This document shows positions 1 to 8,999 of a DNA stretch of 64,000 nt, one piece after another. The notes beneath the pieces are model-generated. The model was given only the letters and a program-made list of their open reading frames with translations, searched no databases and was not told the DNA's origin. The translations under genes were made by a program, and so were the position numbers. Position 1 is the stretch's first letter. Each line of letters starts with the position of its first letter. The DNA comes from Alkalimonas cellulosilytica (GTDB lineage Bacteria; Pseudomonadota; Gammaproteobacteria; Enterobacterales; Alteromonadaceae). The stretch covers positions 310,001-374,000 of the forward strand of contig NZ_JAUHLI010000001.1 of the NCBI RefSeq assembly GCF_036325985.1, given 5' to 3'.

Positions 1-412
1 GATGGTGGTGCTGGTGCTCATCCGCTTCAGGTTGCTTGCCAGGGGATGCTTCGGTTGCATCCGGATCCAGGGTAAAAGCAATCTCGCCACTGACCCGATG
101 CCCATCCGCACCGATGGCAGCCCAGGCAAACTGGTAGCTGCCAGCTTTCAGGGCCGGCAACTCAAACTCAATGTGATCGGTGGCTTCGGTGTTGCGGCGA
201 AAGCCAAATTCAATGGCCTCTTCATCCAGGGTCAGCTCCAGCGATAACATCCGCACCGGATCACCAAAGTGCAGCATCACCACTTTAGGGGATTCTGTGA
301 GCACAGCGTCCTTTGCCGGAATGGAGAACATCAGTGGGGTATGGGCCAAAGCTGCAGTGCTTTGCAGGGCAAAGAAGAACAGGGCCGCCATCAAGCTGGT
401 TAAAGTTTTCAT
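1..412 (-). CDS. CopC-family copper resistance protein (3' end beyond window)
   Basis: CopC/YobA-type periplasmic copper-binding protein. The translation begins with a signal peptide (MKTLTSLMAALFF..., cleavage after ALA), and the mature protein starts HTPLM, the usual CopC amino-terminal His. The family pattern follows: a SIPAKDAVL segment, then a beta sandwich ending ADGHRVSGEIAFTL. A His-rich stretch (DEHQHHH) is reached as the gene leaves the window, so the carboxyl end is missing. Three consecutive ATG codons lie at 418-410; the third has the best spacing (7 nt) from the AAGGA ribosome site, so 412 is used as start. It lies 103 bases downstream of another small exported protein on the same strand, in a CusBA neighbourhood. 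A role in periplasmic copper handling is family knowledge; the exact partner is unknown. Confidence 0.85.
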   Translation of the reverse strand, partial: MKTLTSLMAALFFFALQSTAALAHTPLMFSIPAKDAVLTESPKVVMLHFGDPVRMLSLELTLDEEAIEFGFRRNTEATDHIEFELPALKAGSYQFAWAAIGADGHRVSGEIAFTLDPDATEASPGKQPEADEHQHHH

Positions 413-515
413 CATCATTTCCTTCAAAAATTTAGTTGGTTTTGCATGGGGTACAGCAGCAGATCTTGGTTTTCACCAGGACCGCTTAGCTAAAATGGGT
501 TTAAAGCCGAATGTA

Positions 516-923
516 TTAGGAGGCTTTGGGAGGTTGGGTGGCGCGGCTTAGCAAAACGCTTAAGTCAATAAAGTCCGGGCTAGGGATGGGATCCGTTACC
601 GGGCCAGGTTGAGAGGAGCTCTGATCAACTGCGGGCGTGGCGGTGACACAACAACTGGCGCACAGGCTGCAGATGGAGGTCAGACCCTTGGTGGTAGTTT
701 CTGGCTGAGGTGCATCCGCCTGGTGGGGCAATGCCGCTGTGCTGTCTAAAGGTTCAGCATTGGCTAACTGAGCAGAGTCGTTATCACTGAGCGGGGCATG
801 GCTAACAACCTGCTCGCTGGCAGATTCTGCCGGGTGGTGCCCGATATGACAGCCTGCCATAGCAAAGCCGGCCACACTTTTCAGCAGCAAGGCAGCAATC
901 AGCAGCAGGGCAGTACAGTGCAT
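516..923 (-). CDS. Small exported Cys/His-rich protein of copper cluster
   Basis: A 135-residue protein with an N-terminal hydrophobic segment (residues 4-23) that looks like a signal peptide or anchor. A GCHIGHH segment lies near residues 24-30 and a cysteine cluster CSLCASCC at residues 85-92; the middle is low in complexity and polar. I do not recognise a named domain. Proteins of this type (DUF2946-like) are common beside copper efflux genes, and the soft thiol and imidazole ligands suit Cu(I). A GTG at 935 could extend it by four residues; the internal ATG at 923 is preferred, although neither has a strong ribosome site. It is transcribed toward the CopC gene and divergently from the protein at 1084. 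Metal binding is inference. Confidence 0.6.
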   Translation of the reverse strand: MHCTALLLIAALLLKSVAGFAMAGCHIGHHPAESASEQVVSHAPLSDNDSAQLANAEPLDSTAALPHQADAPQPETTTKGLTSICSLCASCCVTATPAVDQSSSQPGPVTDPIPSPDFIDLSVLLSRATQPPKAS

Positions 924-1083
924 GGTGGTACCCACAGATTCAACACTTTTTTACTCTAGCGCACTTTTTAAAGGCTGACAAACATTCCAGGGGCAGCTAT
1001 TCAAAGCGACTGTGCTGTTGCAATTTTTGACAATTTCGCCCAGGCAGCGTACATTAAGCGCATCTTCACTCTGGTGACTGCAT

Positions 1084-1476
1084 ATGCTTAGCACACTAGT
1101 ACAACGGCAAAAAATCTGGGCCATCCCGATGATGGTCAGCCTTGCTTTGTCCTGGTGTTTGCTGTTTTGTGGCCAGTTGTTTGCAGCCAGCCATGGCGCA
1201 GAGTTGCAAGCGGAAGTGCCTTCTTGCCATGGGGTTGTGATTGAAGCCCAGGTGCATGAACTCTTGCCAGAGCATGATCTCTGCTCTGGCTGTGCGCTCG
1301 ATGCAGTGCAAACGGCAACACCTGAGCTGCCTGCAGTGGTGCTGTGGTTGCAGGCTGTGGTTGAGCCGGTGCTGGCTGAACTGCCTGCTGAGCAACACAG
1401 CCTGTATCTGGCGCAAGGCCCGCCTTACCCCCGAGCGACCCCGCTTTATCTGGAAAAATCCTTACTGTTGATCTGA
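1084..1476 (+). CDS. Small exported Cys/His protein upstream of cusBA
   Basis: A 130-residue protein with a hydrophobic N-terminal segment (residues 13-35) and possible metal ligands C48-H49, H64, C67 and C70 (the last in the pattern HDLCSGC). The C-terminus is rich in Leu and Pro. No named domain is recognised. It resembles in design the divergent protein at 516-923: leader, His/Cys patch, CxxC. It is the first gene of a rightward group leading into cusB (79-base gap), so co-expression with copper efflux is likely. The ribosome site is weak, which makes the start less certain. A periplasmic Cu(I)-binding or chaperone role is inferred from context only. Confidence 0.6.
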   Translation: MLSTLVQRQKIWAIPMMVSLALSWCLLFCGQLFAASHGAELQAEVPSCHGVVIEAQVHELLPEHDLCSGCALDAVQTATPELPAVVLWLQAVVEPVLAELPAEQHSLYLAQGPPYPRATPLYLEKSLLLI

Positions 1477-1555
1477 GTGCTGCTGATTATCTGAACCTTG
1501 GCTGCATGCTGTGGCATGTGGTTGCTCTGGCGTTTAATCTGGCAGGACTTTTTCT

Positions 1556-3403
1556 ATGTTCACTTTCACAAAGCAGCGCTCTGCGTTTTTTATCTGGTTG
1601 TTGATTGTTTCTTATGGTGTTTTTGCAACACCGCATCAGCATGGCAGCCACGCTGATCATGCCCTGGCGCAATCGGCGGCCAAGCAGGATGATGTACTTT
1701 CATCGATGCGTAACCAGGCAACCACTATTTACACCTGCTCCATGCATCCGCATGTTCGCTCGGAAAATCCGAATGATCGCTGCCCGATTTGTGGCATGGC
1801 ACTGATCCCGGTCGAGCAGGACGATGATCCCCTGCCAGAAGGGGATGACGCCGTGATCCGGTTAAGCCCCAGAGCCAATGCGTTGCTGCAACCGGAGCTA
1901 ACCCCGGTTCGGCGGCAGCAGGCCACCGCCAGCCTGTCGCTGGTGGGGCAGCTGGCAGCCGATCAGAGCCAGCTAAAAACCATCAGCGCCTGGGCTTCGG
2001 GCCGGATTGAGCAGCTGTACCTGGACACCACAGCGGTGGATGTCAAGGCTGGCCAGCCGATGGTGGAGATTTTTAACCCGGATTTGATCGTGATCCAGCA
2101 AGAGCTGGTGCAGGCTAAGCAGCTTGCGGCGGCTCAGGGCAGTGCTCGTGCGGGTAGTCTGCCGGCCAGTTCCACACTGGACGCCGCCCGCCGGCGCTTG
2201 CGCTTACTGGGCGTGCCTGGTGAGCAAATTGAAGCCATTCTGCAAAGTGAAACCCTGCAGGATACGGTAACTATTAGTGCGCCGGTTTCAGGTCGGGTGA
2301 TGGAAAAAATGGTCAATGCCGGGGCCTATGTCAGCACCGGCCAGCCGCTGTTTACCGTCCTTAACCTGGATACGCTCTGGCTGGAACTGGAAGCTTTTGA
2401 ACATCAATTGCCGTTGATACAGCCTGGCCAGCGCATTGAGGTCGAACTGCTGGCCCTGCCAGGTGAGACGCTCGAAACAGAAGTGCTGCTGTTGGAGCCG
2501 GTGGTGGACGCCAGCCGCCGTACGGTTCGGGTGCGGGCCTTGCTGCAGAATCCCGATGGTCGCTTAAAACCGGGCATGCTGGCCCGGGCCCAGCTAAAAA
2601 GCACGCAGGATGATGTTCTGTTAATCCCAGTGTCGGCCGCTTTATTGACCGGCGAGCGAGCCCTGGTCTATGTAAAGCTGGACGATGAACGCCCGACTTA
2701 CGCCGGTCGTGAGGTCCGTTTAGGCCGGCGCTTTGGCAACTATTACGAAGTGCTGTCCGGTTTGGATGAGCAGGCGCTGGTGGTCAGCAAAGGCGCGATG
2801 CGGCTTGATAGCGAGCTGCAAATCCGAGGCCTGTCCAGCATGATGGCGGCAGTGGGTGAAGGTGGCGATCCCCATGCTCATCACCATGGCACTCAGGCCG
2901 GCGAGCCGCGCACCGAAGATTCAACCGCCAGCGCCCGTAGCCGCCAGCTGGTCACTGATTTTCAGCTAAAACCTGACGATGAACAGGCGCTGCTGCAGAG
3001 TTACCGCCAGCTGTATCAGGCACTCACTGACGATGATTTAGCCGGCTGGCAGCAAGGCACTGCTGATTTTCACCGGGCTGTCGCTGCCATTGATTGGCCA
3101 GATCAAATGGAGGCTGAGGTGCAGGCAATGCAGCAGGGCAAAGGCCATAGCCATCATGTTGGCTCCTTGGAGCGGGCGCGCGAGCTGTACTACCCCCAGG
3201 TACAGGCGCTGTTGACTCTGGCCGAGCAGGGGGTGCTGGCCGGCGGCTGGTACCGGGCCTATTGCCCGATGGCGCGAGGCGGCCGGGGCGCAGCCTGGTT
3301 GCAGCCTCAAGACAGAGTGCTAAACCCTTACTACGGCGCCATGATGCTGCGTTGTGGCGATATCCAGCAGCAGTTTGCCGGGGAGGGACAGCATGCACAC
3401 TGA
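1556..3403 (+). CDS. cusB: CusB-type RND efflux periplasmic adaptor
   Basis: Membrane-fusion adaptor of a heavy-metal RND pump, linking the inner-membrane CusA to an outer-membrane channel in the periplasm. Order in the 615 residues: signal peptide (about 1-25); a His-rich stretch; a heavy-metal-binding domain at about 58-85 with C61, C76 and C79 in the YTCSMHP...CPICGM pattern; barrel-sandwich and alpha-hairpin (about 110-300, SAPVSGRVMEKMVNAGAYV); beta-barrel and membrane-proximal domains to about 430; a HAHHHG linker; and a C-terminal region (about 465-610) resembling DUF3347, with C570-P-M572 and C600. The start has an AGGAC ribosome site. The stop overlaps the cusA start by 11 bases. No cusC or cusF is visible nearby. 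Cu(I)/Ag(I) is the likely substrate from family and context. Confidence 0.9.
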   Translation: MFTFTKQRSAFFIWLLIVSYGVFATPHQHGSHADHALAQSAAKQDDVLSSMRNQATTIYTCSMHPHVRSENPNDRCPICGMALIPVEQDDDPLPEGDDAVIRLSPRANALLQPELTPVRRQQATASLSLVGQLAADQSQLKTISAWASGRIEQLYLDTTAVDVKAGQPMVEIFNPDLIVIQQELVQAKQLAAAQGSARAGSLPASSTLDAARRRLRLLGVPGEQIEAILQSETLQDTVTISAPVSGRVMEKMVNAGAYVSTGQPLFTVLNLDTLWLELEAFEHQLPLIQPGQRIEVELLALPGETLETEVLLLEPVVDASRRTVRVRALLQNPDGRLKPGMLARAQLKSTQDDVLLIPVSAALLTGERALVYVKLDDERPTYAGREVRLGRRFGNYYEVLSGLDEQALVVSKGAMRLDSELQIRGLSSMMAAVGEGGDPHAHHHGTQAGEPRTEDSTASARSRQLVTDFQLKPDDEQALLQSYRQLYQALTDDDLAGWQQGTADFHRAVAAIDWPDQMEAEVQAMQQGKGHSHHVGSLERARELYYPQVQALLTLAEQGVLAGGWYRAYCPMARGGRGAAWLQPQDRVLNPYYGAMMLRCGDIQQQFAGEGQHAH

Positions 3404-6400
3404 TACGGGCTCAGTTGGCCGCTCCCCTTGGTTTGATCGCCTGATGCAAAGCTGCCTGCAGCAAAAGTTGCTGGTGCTGCTGATGGCTGGTCTCTTGCTG
3501 GTGGCTGGTGTGGCTTTCGCGCCGTTTGGCTGGAAAACCGGCATGCCCCTGGAGCCGGTTGCGGTAGATGCCATCCCGAACCTCGGCGAGAACCAACAAA
3601 TCGTCTTTACCGATTGGCCAGGCCGCTCGCCGCAGGATGTGGAAGATCAAATCAGTTACCCATTGAGTGTGGCACTGATGGGTGTTCCCGGCGTGAAGGA
3701 TGTGCGCTCCTTGTCGATGTTTGGTTTTTCCAGCATCGCAGTGATTTTTGACGACAGCGTGGAGTTTTACTGGTCGCGCACCCGCTTGCTGGAAAAGCTG
3801 GCCAGTCTGCCACCCGATGCCTTGCCGGATGGGGTGCAGCCCACGTTGGGGCCGGATGCAACCGCACTGGGGCAGGTGTTTCTCTACACCTTAGAAGGGC
3901 GGGATCCGGCGGGCAACACCACCTCTGGCTGGGATCTGGATGAACTGCGCAGCGTGCAGGATTGGTACCTCAGAACCGGCCTGCTGGCTGCCGAAGGCAT
4001 CAGCGAAGTGGCTTCGATCGGCGGCTATCAACGGGAATATCAGGTGGAGATGGACCCCGATCTACTGCGCATGCATCGGGTAACGCTGTCGCAAGTGACT
4101 TCGGCGGTGATGGCAGCCAATCTGGATGTCAGTGCCGGCAGCCGGGAGCTGAATGGGGTCGAGTACCTGATCCGGGGCGTCGGTTTTGTCAAACAGCTAA
4201 GCGATATCGAGCAGGCCGTGGTGCGGTTGGCACCGGACAACACCCCGATCCGGGTTGCCGATGTGGCCCGGGTGCAATTTGGCCCGGCTGAGCGGCGCGG
4301 GGCGCTGGATGTCAATGGCGCCGAGGCCGTCGGGGGTGTGGTCACGGTACGCGAGGGCTACAACCCGCGTCAGGCGATAACCAATGTCAAGCGTCGTCTT
4401 GACGAGGTACAGCGCGGCTTACCGGCCAAGGCGGTGGTTGACTGGCAGCAGGTGACTGCAGCTGAAGTCGATGCCTTTGCCCGCGACTGGCAGTTGCCTG
4501 CCTGGCAGGGGCGGGATCCGGCCGTGCAAGCCGACTGGCTGGGCTTTTTAAGGGCTCAGCCAGCCGATAGCTGGCCCAGCTGGTTGACCTTAAGTCAACT
4601 GACGGTGGTGCCTTTTTACGATCGCAGTGAACTGATTGATGAAACCTTGGGCACCTTGCAGGATGCGCTCAGCCAGCAATTGCTGGTGACGGTGGTGGTG
4701 GTGCTGGCCTTGCTGCTGCACTTTCGGGCGGCGTTGGCGGTGAGCCTGATGTTGCCGATGGCGGTGCTGCTGAGCTTTATTGCCATGAAGTGGCTGGCGG
4801 TCGATGCCAACATTGTCGCGCTGGCGGGCATTGCCATTGCCATTGGTACCATTGTCGATATGGGCATTATTGTCAGTGAAAACCTGCTCAGGCAGCGGCA
4901 GCAGCAACCGGATTTAACCGCCATCGCTGCGGTCAGGCGGGCTGGGCACGAAGTCGGTCCGTCCATTTTAACGGCCATCAGCACCACGGTGATTAGCTTT
5001 TTACCGGTCTTTACCATGACAGGTGCCGAGGGCAAGTTGTTCGGGCCTTTGGCTTACACCAAAACCTTTGTGCTGTTATCGGCGGCGTTGCTTGCATTAA
5101 CGGTACTGCCGGTCATGCTGGCTTTGTTGTTTCGTTGGCGCAAAGCCGATGCTTGGCAAGCCTGGCAGCAGCATCTGCTCAGCAGTGCGCGCTGGTGGCT
5201 GCTGGCGGCTTTTGTGTTGCTGGCCATCTGGTTTGGCTCGGGGCTGCTTTGGTTGGCCAGTCTGTTTTATGCTGCGGTGTTGCTCTGGTCCGGTTATCGG
5301 GCAAGTATCTGGAAAAAGTTGCAGCCGTTCCCGCTTTGTCAACTCATCGAGCGAAGGCTGCGCGCTTTTGGCCAGCGCTTTTCACTACCAGCAGCTCTGA
5401 TATGGCGCCTTGGTCATGGCCTGCTGGTGATCCTGGTGCTGCTGGCGGCGGTCACTTTGCTCAGTCAGGTCTGGCTGCCACTCGGGCCATTGGCCGGTAG
5501 CCTGGCCAACTGGGGCTTTGTCACCCTGTTGCTGGCAGGGGTGCTGGGCTTTTTTATGCTGTTTTTGTGGGGCTACCCCTGGCTTTTGGCCACCTTTTTG
5601 CGGCTGAAATGGCTGTTCTTAGTCTTGCCTGTGCTGGTGGTAGGCTTTGGCCTGACGGTCTGGCTGGGCGCGCAGCAGACGCTGGGCTGGTTGCCAGGGC
5701 ATTGGCAGCACAGCGAGCGTTGGGTAGAGCTGACGCATCGATACCCCGGTCTTGGCCGCGAGTTTATGCCAGCGCTGGATGAAGGGGCTTTTTTGCTGAT
5801 GCCAAGCTTAATGCCGCATGCCTCCATTGGCGAAGCGCTGGCGGTGTTGCAGCAGCAAGATGCGGCCATTGCAGCCATCCCGGAAGTGCGCTCGGTGGTC
5901 GGCAAAATTGGCCGGGCCGAAACCGCCCTGGATCCGGCCCCCCTTGGCATGATTGAAACGGTGATCCAATACCACAGCGAGTTTAAAACCGATGCTGCGG
6001 GTAGGCGGCTGGCGTTTCGTTACGACAACCGGGTAGGCGACTTCGTGCGTGATAAGCAAGGCGAGCTGATTGAAGATCCGCGTGGCCGGCCCTACCGGCA
6101 ATGGCGGGAGCATATAAAGTCGCCGGATGATATCTGGCAAGAGATCGTGCGGGCTGCCCAGCTGCCGGGCGTGACCTCAGCACCTAAGTTGCAGCCGATT
6201 GAAACCCGCTTGCTGATGCTGCAAACCGGCATGCGGGCGGCGATGGGAGTGAAATTATCGGCGCCGGATCTGGCAACACTGGATCAATTGGCCCTTGAGC
6301 TGGAACAATTGCTGCGCAAGGCTCCCGGGGTGCAGGCCGCCTCGGTCAGTGCCGAGCGCATTGTGGGTCAGCCTTATCTGGAGATCCACCCAGATCGCGC

Positions 6401-7415
6401 TGCCATAGCCCGCTATGGTGTCAGCATGCAGCAGGTGCAGCAGGCCATTGCGACGGCAATAGGCGGCATGGAGGTTGGCCGTACTGTGGAAGGGCGTGAA
6501 CGCTATGGCATCACGGTGCGCTACCAGCGAGAGCGTCGCGACAGTCTGGAGCATCTGGCTGAGGTGCTGATTGATACCGCATCCGGCTATCCGGTGCCTT
6601 TAACCCAGCTGGCGGAGATTCGCTACCAGCGCGGCCCGCAGATGATCCGTTCGGAAAATACCTTTTTAACCGCTTATGTCACCTTTGGCAGCTTAAGCGG
6701 CTGGGCTGAAGTCGATGTGGTGGATGAAGTGGCTGCCTATCTGGATGCGGCTATTGAAAGCGGCGACTGGCAGCTACCGGCCGGTGCCAGTTACAGCTTT
6801 GCCGGCAGCTTCGAGCATCAGCAGCGAGCCAGCCAAACTTTGCAATGGGTGGTACCCTTATCGCTGGTGTTGATTTTTATGCTGCTGTATTTGCAGTTTA
6901 AGCGGGTCAGCACCGCGCTGATGATTTTCAGCAGCATTGCCGTGGCCTGGTCGGGCGGTTTTATCATGCTGGATTTGTTTGCCCAGCCCTGGTTCTTAAA
7001 CATCGAATGGTTCGATACCAATCTGCGGTCTTTGTTTCAGCTGCAAAGCTATCATCTGAGTATTGCAGTCTGGGTTGGCTTCCTGGCGCTGTTTGGTATC
7101 GCGGTCGACGATGGGGTGGTGATGGCCACTTACCTGAAGCAGCAGTTTAGTGCGGCTAAACCGCAAAGTCGCAATGAGGTGCGGGCTCTGGTGATGCAGG
7201 CTGCCTTAAAGCGGATCCGTCCCTGCCTGATGACTTCGGCTACCACGATGTTAGCCCTGTTGCCGGTCCTCACCGCTACAGGTCGTGGCGCCGATCTGAT
7301 GATCCCGATGGCGATCCCGACACTGGGAGGCATGTTCTTTGTGCTGCTAAGTGTCTTTATGGTACCGGTGCTGTATGCGATGGTCGAGGAGCGGCGGCTG
7401 GCTCAATCCAGCTAA
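3393..7415 (+). CDS. cusA: CusA/CzcA-type heavy-metal RND efflux pump, enlarged
   Basis: Inner-membrane proton-driven pump expelling Cu(I)/Ag(I) or related cations. RND hallmarks are clear: an N-terminal TM followed by IPNLGENQQIVFTDWPGRSPQDVEDQ-type porter sequence (split across the family motif), TM4 with the proton-relay Asp in GTIVDMGIIVSEN, the MLQTGMRAAMG segment corresponding to the methionine-containing CusA cleft, and a C-terminal TM bundle. At about 1340 residues it is roughly 290 longer than E. coli CusA (1047). Extra sequence sits at about residues 349-408, in an expanded hydrophobic block at about 590-740, and between the last TM helices (a Trp-rich loop). TM11 reads VDDGVV where CusA has AETGVV. 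The start at 3393 has a GGGAGG ribosome site inside the cusB end, showing translational coupling. A bidirectional terminator follows. Confidence 0.9.
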   Translation: MHTDTGSVGRSPWFDRLMQSCLQQKLLVLLMAGLLLVAGVAFAPFGWKTGMPLEPVAVDAIPNLGENQQIVFTDWPGRSPQDVEDQISYPLSVALMGVPGVKDVRSLSMFGFSSIAVIFDDSVEFYWSRTRLLEKLASLPPDALPDGVQPTLGPDATALGQVFLYTLEGRDPAGNTTSGWDLDELRSVQDWYLRTGLLAAEGISEVASIGGYQREYQVEMDPDLLRMHRVTLSQVTSAVMAANLDVSAGSRELNGVEYLIRGVGFVKQLSDIEQAVVRLAPDNTPIRVADVARVQFGPAERRGALDVNGAEAVGGVVTVREGYNPRQAITNVKRRLDEVQRGLPAKAVVDWQQVTAAEVDAFARDWQLPAWQGRDPAVQADWLGFLRAQPADSWPSWLTLSQLTVVPFYDRSELIDETLGTLQDALSQQLLVTVVVVLALLLHFRAALAVSLMLPMAVLLSFIAMKWLAVDANIVALAGIAIAIGTIVDMGIIVSENLLRQRQQQPDLTAIAAVRRAGHEVGPSILTAISTTVISFLPVFTMTGAEGKLFGPLAYTKTFVLLSAALLALTVLPVMLALLFRWRKADAWQAWQQHLLSSARWWLLAAFVLLAIWFGSGLLWLASLFYAAVLLWSGYRASIWKKLQPFPLCQLIERRLRAFGQRFSLPAALIWRLGHGLLVILVLLAAVTLLSQVWLPLGPLAGSLANWGFVTLLLAGVLGFFMLFLWGYPWLLATFLRLKWLFLVLPVLVVGFGLTVWLGAQQTLGWLPGHWQHSERWVELTHRYPGLGREFMPALDEGAFLLMPSLMPHASIGEALAVLQQQDAAIAAIPEVRSVVGKIGRAETALDPAPLGMIETVIQYHSEFKTDAAGRRLAFRYDNRVGDFVRDKQGELIEDPRGRPYRQWREHIKSPDDIWQEIVRAAQLPGVTSAPKLQPIETRLLMLQTGMRAAMGVKLSAPDLATLDQLALELEQLLRKAPGVQAASVSAERIVGQPYLEIHPDRAAIARYGVSMQQVQQAIATAIGGMEVGRTVEGRERYGITVRYQRERRDSLEHLAEVLIDTASGYPVPLTQLAEIRYQRGPQMIRSENTFLTAYVTFGSLSGWAEVDVVDEVAAYLDAAIESGDWQLPAGASYSFAGSFEHQQRASQTLQWVVPLSLVLIFMLLYLQFKRVSTALMIFSSIAVAWSGGFIMLDLFAQPWFLNIEWFDTNLRSLFQLQSYHLSIAVWVGFLALFGIAVDDGVVMATYLKQQFSAAKPQSRNEVRALVMQAALKRIRPCLMTSATTMLALLPVLTATGRGADLMIPMAIPTLGGMFFVLLSVFMVPVLYAMVEERRLAQSS

Positions 7416-7485
7416 GCTCTCTAGCTGTGCTCCTCTTGGCTGAGTCCCTGTAGCTGAGCAAGTAAAAACTTTGTCACAGCCAATA

Positions 7486-7516
7486 AAAAAGGCAGCTGCG
7501 ATGCAGTTGCCTTTTT
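7486..7516. terminator. Bidirectional intrinsic terminator between cusA and csp
   Basis: A 14-bp stem (AAAAAGGCAGCTGC with GCAGTTGCCTTTTT, one G-T pair) and a 3-base loop, with A-tract on one side and T-tract on the other. It is placed between convergent genes and suits termination of both. Confidence 0.9.
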
Positions 7517-7573
7517 GGTTAAGCGGTCCGTGGTCTCAGAGTAGTTCTGAAATCTACGGCTCTGTCTTAACGA

Positions 7574-7783
7574 TTAGATCACAGTGATGTTGGAAGCCTG
7601 TGGACCTTTCTGGCCAGCAGTGACACTGAACTGAACTTGTTGGCCTTCAGCCAGGGTTTTAAAACCTGAGCTTTGGATTTCGCTGAAATGAGCGAAAACG
7701 TCTGGGCCAGAAGCTTGTTCGATGAAACCGAAGCCTTTCGCTTCGTTAAACCATTTGACGGTGCCGGTAGTTGTATTTGACAT
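7574..7783 (-). CDS. CspA-family cold-shock protein
   Basis: A 69-residue single cold-shock domain protein, the full length for the family. RNP1 (KGFGFIEQ) and RNP2 (DVFAHFSEI) are both present, and the protein begins GTVKWFNEAKGFGF. It binds single-stranded RNA or DNA as an RNA chaperone. The ribosome site is a modest AGGT. A long AT-rich upstream region with a hairpin at 7816-7829 may act as a regulated leader, as seen for some csp genes. Which CspA paralogue it is, and whether it is cold-induced, cannot be told from sequence. Confidence 0.95.
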   Translation of the reverse strand: MSNTTTGTVKWFNEAKGFGFIEQASGPDVFAHFSEIQSSGFKTLAEGQQVQFSVTAGQKGPQASNITVI

Positions 7784-7815
7784 GGTATGTACCTGTATTA
7801 ATTAATAAATAAGAT

Positions 7816-7829
7816 GCCTGATGTCAGGC
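7816..7829. promoter_or_regulatory. Palindrome in the csp upstream region
   Basis: Perfect 6-bp inverted repeat GCCTGA-TG-TCAGGC, 33 bases upstream of the csp start codon in otherwise AT-rich sequence. It could be a leader hairpin affecting csp translation or an operator. The rest of 7784-8015 holds no gene I can support. Confidence 0.4.
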
Positions 7830-8015
7830 GATTGTGCTGTGAGAGATGTTTTAACTTATGAATACAGGAAGAGTTACTAAAACGGCAATAACATTCGAGG
7901 TTTTGCATAAATAACGAACAAACTAATCAAGCACCACCAGTGTATAGGTTTTCTCGGTACTGTCAAACTTTATTTCTGTAAGTTATAAAAATAATGTTTT
8001 TTATTTCTCTGCTGT

Positions 8016-8369
8016 CTATTGCTCCGACCAAACCGCATACTCATTGCCACTTGGATCGGTAAAGTGAAAACGTCGCCCGCCCGGAAAGCTGAAAATAGCT
8101 TGCAGGATCTGGCCACCTGCCGCTTTCACATCCGCTAAGGTTTGCTCCAGCTCAGAACTATACAGCACCACCAGGGCGCTGCCATGCTGAGTTAGCGCTA
8201 CTTGTTCACTTTGGTAGTAACCACCATCGATGCCGGCATCGGTAATGGCCATATACTCCGGGCCGTAATCGACAAATCCCCAGCCAAACACCTGGCTAAA
8301 GAATGCCTTGGTTGCCGCCATATCCCGGCAGGGCAGTTCAATGTAATTGATTTTTCCACTTTGTTTCAT
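8016..8369 (-). CDS. VOC-superfamily (glyoxalase/bleomycin-resistance fold) protein
   Basis: A 117-residue vicinal-oxygen-chelate protein: two beta-alpha-beta-beta-beta modules, with INYIELPCRD at the start and FHFTDPSGNEYAVW at the end, both family signatures. The start has an AAGGAT ribosome site at good spacing. This subgroup usually binds a divalent metal and acts as a small lyase, dioxygenase or binding protein; the substrate cannot be predicted. It stands upstream of nothing on its strand except csp, so it is probably monocistronic. Confidence 0.85.
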   Translation of the reverse strand: MKQSGKINYIELPCRDMAATKAFFSQVFGWGFVDYGPEYMAITDAGIDGGYYQSEQVALTQHGSALVVLYSSELEQTLADVKAAGGQILQAIFSFPGGRRFHFTDPSGNEYAVWSEQ

Positions 8370-8495
8370 GAGCTATATCCTTGAGAAATGCCTCGCTATT
8401 CAGTGCGCAGTTGCTGTAACAGCCAGCTACGAACTGCCTCTGTATTGTTAATGTTGTCTGAGTATAGCCAGTCTGCAGTTGGTGTGTAGGGCTCA

Positions 8496-8999
8496 TTAAC
8501 GGGCTACAAAGTCCAGCACGGTGGCATTGATGCAATAGCGGGGCTGGCCCCTGGGGCCGTCGTTAAAGACGTGGCCCAGATGAATGCCGGATACGGCGGC
8601 CAGCACTTCGGTGCGAACCATGCCATGACTGTGATCGGGCCGGGTAATCACTGCACCGTCGATGGCTTTGGTAAATGACAACCAGCCGGTGCCTGAGTCA
8701 AAGCGATCGCGGGTATCAAACAATGCTGCACCGCTTAAGGCATCAATAAACTGGCCATCCGGTGTATCGCGAAACAGCTCGTACTGCTGGCAAAAGGGGC
8801 GGTCGGTGCCACTTTGAAAGGCAGTTTTAAAAGCCTCGCTGTCCTGACCTAAGCTAAAATAGCCCAGCGCCAGATAAAAATCCTTCGGGCTCATAGAGCC
8901 TTGCACGCCAAAGACTTCCTGACCGTTATTAAGGAATAACAGGGTAGGGGTGGCCCAGGTGGGGGAGTCGATGGTCAATTGGTGCAACTGATCGGCGTA
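8496..8999 (-). pseudogene. msrB: Distal part of MsrA-Trx-MsrB fusion, after in-frame TGA
   Basis: Continuation, in the same reading frame, of the msrA gene beyond a TGA at 9002-9000. It encodes the second half of a thioredoxin-like domain (ADQLHQLTIDSPTWATPTLLFL) and then a methionine-R-sulfoxide reductase domain with FDSGTGWLSFTKAI, RTEVLAAVSGIHLGHVFNDGP and the catalytic RYCIN cysteine near the end. All MsrB catalytic motifs are present, so the domain itself looks sound. The first possible start after the TGA (a TTG at 8987) lies inside the thioredoxin fold and has no good ribosome site. Expression therefore needs readthrough, or this part is silent. One point mutation or a sequence error would explain everything. 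Confidence 0.75.

Noticed and set aside
961..1083. CueR or CusR operator between the divergent copper genes
   Set aside because: TGACAA occurs twice, but neither the CusR palindrome nor the CueR ACCTTCC/GGAAGGT pattern is convincing.
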